Part shown: positions 62,301 through 64,000 of the stretch, one piece after another
Numbering within the stretch: the stretch's first letter is position 1
How the letters are laid out: each line of letters starts with the position of its first letter
Assembly (NCBI RefSeq): GCF_013340285.1
Contig: NZ_BLVO01000004.1
Span: 1 to 64,000 of the forward strand
Origin: Desulfovibrio subterraneus
GTDB taxonomy: Bacteria > Desulfobacterota > Desulfovibrionia > Desulfovibrionales > Desulfovibrionaceae
Reading direction: 5' to 3'
Length of the DNA stretch: 64,000 bases
The notes under the pieces: model-generated
Database searches by the model: none
What the model saw: only the letters and a program-made list of their open reading frames with translations
What the model was told of the DNA's origin: nothing
Position numbers and translations under genes: made by a program

Positions 62301-63356
62301 CTACAGGAAAGAGGCAAACAATTCGTCGATGTGATTGTCGAACAAACCGACGATGGTCACCAGATCGCTGGATTTCAGCGGCAGCCGTTCCCATGCCCCC
62401 TCTTCCATCCCCGGCAGCACATACATGGACCCCAGGGATATCTCCATGGCGTTGGTCATGTTGTCAGCCAACTGAATAATGGAAGCCGCCAGAGGATCCT
62501 GAGCACCGGAAGGCTTATGGTGCCATGTCATGGCATCTACGAGGGATGACGGAAAACGCCATTCATTCAGCAGCATGTTGCCTACATCAGTATGATCGAA
62601 TCCCAGCACGTCACGCTCTGCATCCACCAGCGGCAGCATGTTCTCACGGGCATACAGAAGCGTCTGGACCGATGCATACGGAAGCTTCTTGAAAATGATC
62701 AGGCGGCCCACGTCATGCAGCAACCCTGCCGTGAAGAATTTGTCGGCCTTCAGTCCGTCTATCTTGGAGGCTATGAGCTTGGCAAATACGCCGCAGCTCA
62801 CTGAATGCTTCCAGAAGGTTTTCACATCCATCAGTTCCGGAGGAATATCCTTGAACACCTTGATAGCGGAAATGCCGAGAGCAAGGTTCGAGACTTCCGT
62901 CACCCCCACAAGGGCGATGGCGTGCGTCACGTCTTCCACCGTTTCCAGAAGACCGTAAAAGGGGCTGTTCACCAGTTTGAGCAGCTTGGCGGTGAGCTCC
63001 ATATCGTTACTGACGATACGGGCCACGTCCTCCGCCGAACTGGTCGGAGAATCCAGCACTTCCTTGATGCGGAAATACACATCGGGAAACGAGGCAAGCT
63101 GCGCTTCGCTGTCTGCAAGTGATTTGGGATCAACCAACCCCGGCGTGAATGTATCCTTGAGATATTCCGTATTCCGGGTAAGACGAGCATCTTCGTCCGG
63201 AATCTCCCATCCCAATCCCAGCGCCGCGCTGGTACGGAACACACTCAAACGGTACAACTCCGCAATAGCGTCGTTGTCATGGTCGGTATACATGAAAAAG
63301 TTGCGCACATATTCTTCGCTGAGCGCCATCTGGGCTGCGGGCGATTCGGGTTTCAT
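62301..63356 (-). CDS. HDOD domain protein
   Basis: A 351-aa cytoplasmic protein. HDOD region (about 85-285): FPDVYFRIKEVLDSPTSSAE, VSNDMELTAKLLKLVNSPFY, and a retained GLLHDVGRLIIFKKL. A related HDOD gene lies at 26161-27240. GGAGGAATGGC precedes ATG 63356. It lies between cheX and cheR, which suggests a role in motility control. Confidence 0.9.
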   Translation of the reverse strand: MKPESPAAQMALSEEYVRNFFMYTDHDNDAIAELYRLSVFRTSAALGLGWEIPDEDARLTRNTEYLKDTFTPGLVDPKSLADSEAQLASFPDVYFRIKEVLDSPTSSAEDVARIVSNDMELTAKLLKLVNSPFYGLLETVEDVTHAIALVGVTEVSNLALGISAIKVFKDIPPELMDVKTFWKHSVSCGVFAKLIASKIDGLKADKFFTAGLLHDVGRLIIFKKLPYASVQTLLYARENMLPLVDAERDVLGFDHTDVGNMLLNEWRFPSSLVDAMTWHHKPSGAQDPLAASIIQLADNMTNAMEISLGSMYVLPGMEEGAWERLPLKSSDLVTIVGLFDNHIDELFASFL

Positions 63357-63431
63357 GCCATTCCTCCGTTTGGCTGATTACGCCTTGGGGCACACGTGAC
63401 TGTCCGGTTCGTTGCCTTCATTCGCAACGCA

Positions 63432-64000
63432 CTAGCCTTCCTTCCGGTAGCACATGCCGCCGGGTTTGAGCACCGGCTTGAATGCGGTGGAAAGCTTGTG
63501 GATACTCTCTGAATGACCGAGGAACAGATAGCCCCCGGGAACCAGATTGTCATAGAAGGCAGTGATGACGCTCTGCTTCATCGGATCATCAAAATAGATG
63601 ATCACGTTGCGGCAGAACACGATGTGCGACTTGGGAACACGCTTGAGCGCCATGCCATCACTCAGGTTTATCGGCCCGAAATTGATAAGCTTCTTGATGC
63701 GTGGCTTGACTCTGAAGTTGTCCCCTTCCTGATCGAAGTACTTGGCAATGATGCCCTTCGGGGTGGTACGCAGGGAGTATTCCGTATACAGCCCCTCTTT
63801 CGCCTTGGTGAGCATGGCGGGAGAAAGGTCGTTGGCCGTGATACGTATGTTCCAGCCGATGACGGACATACCCAGAACTTCACTGATCATGATGGCGAGG
63901 GTGTAAGGTTCCTCACCCGATGAACAGCCGGCGGACCAGATGAACAGTTCTTTGCGGCCAGCCGCCTCCTGTTCCTTGATTATGTCCTTGAGTATGTCGT
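63432..64000 (-). CDS. cheR: Chemotaxis protein methyltransferase CheR (partial)
   Basis: The C-terminal 189 residues of a CheR that continues past the right edge; the true start is outside. WSAGCSSGEEPYTLAIM is the S-adenosylmethionine site, ITANDLSPAMLTKAKEGLYT and HIVFCRNVIIYFDDPMKQSV are further signatures. CheR methylates chemoreceptors. The protein ends with MCYRKEG. Confidence 0.95.
   Translation of the reverse strand, partial: DILKDIIKEQEAAGRKELFIWSAGCSSGEEPYTLAIMISEVLGMSVIGWNIRITANDLSPAMLTKAKEGLYTEYSLRTTPKGIIAKYFDQEGDNFRVKPRIKKLINFGPINLSDGMALKRVPKSHIVFCRNVIIYFDDPMKQSVITAFYDNLVPGGYLFLGHSESIHKLSTAFKPVLKPGGMCYRKEG

Overview
This is a contiguous piece of bacterial chromosome of moderately high GC, with short intergenic gaps, many tight operons (ATGA or 1-4 bp overlaps) and intrinsic terminators at most operon ends. 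The gene content points to a Gram-negative, motile deltaproteobacterium of the Desulfovibrio type. The reasons are the lysS-lolC-lolD-bamA-amidase-ompH-lpxD-fabZ-lpxA-lpxI envelope cluster, LpxI in place of LpxH, a BamA with an extra N-terminal domain, several HDOD proteins, bEBP-type regulators and a CheX/CheR group. The taxonomic call is inference from gene order and family content, not from a search. No phage, integrase, insertion sequence or CRISPR array was seen.

Layout. The left edge (1-467) looks like the promoter and leader of a ribosomal RNA operon on the minus strand, whose 16S gene would start just outside the window. Rightwards follow an RdgC-like pair, an orphan DppB/DppC permease pair, recN and an unknown 512-aa protein, convergent with lpxK-rnr. 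Then come a Bax-inhibitor-1 protein, a response regulator with a degenerate HD-GYP domain, a radical SAM protein, a ribbon-helix-helix protein, a DJ-1/PfpI protein, a membrane-anchored AlbA_2 protein, ppiD and aconitase (all minus except the regulator). From 20.4 to 30.2 kb lie a FlrC-like sigma-54 activator with a dead receiver, larB, two glycosyltransferases, cobD, an HDOD protein, a GAF-AAA sigma-54 activator with tandem palindromes in its upstream region, and an FNR-type flavoprotein.

From 30.4 to 45.4 kb everything is on the minus strand: thiM-thiE, a PLP aminotransferase, and the envelope operons that build lipid A (lpxD, fabZ, lpxA, lpxI) and the outer membrane (bamA, ompH/skp, lolCD, amidase), headed by lysS. 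Two identical tRNA-Asn cassettes, each with its own promoter and terminator, follow at 45.5-45.95 kb.

The right-hand third holds an EF-hand protein, fapA (DUF342), a YgiQ radical SAM protein, and a divergent pair of unusual genes. One encodes a protein that reads as FliM-middle plus FliG-middle domains joined in one chain. The other ends in a DisA_N (diadenylate cyclase)-like domain. Then come small housekeeping genes (EVE, SlyX, thioesterase, rhodanese), a hemolysin III protein, a KefB-type antiporter, a two-gene DUF1538 membrane pair translationally coupled to a P-II-like regulator, and cheX, an HDOD gene and a cheR gene cut by the right edge. The strongest candidates for little-described biology are the FliM/FliG composite with its DisA_N-like neighbour, and the DUF1538-DUF1538-P-II operon.
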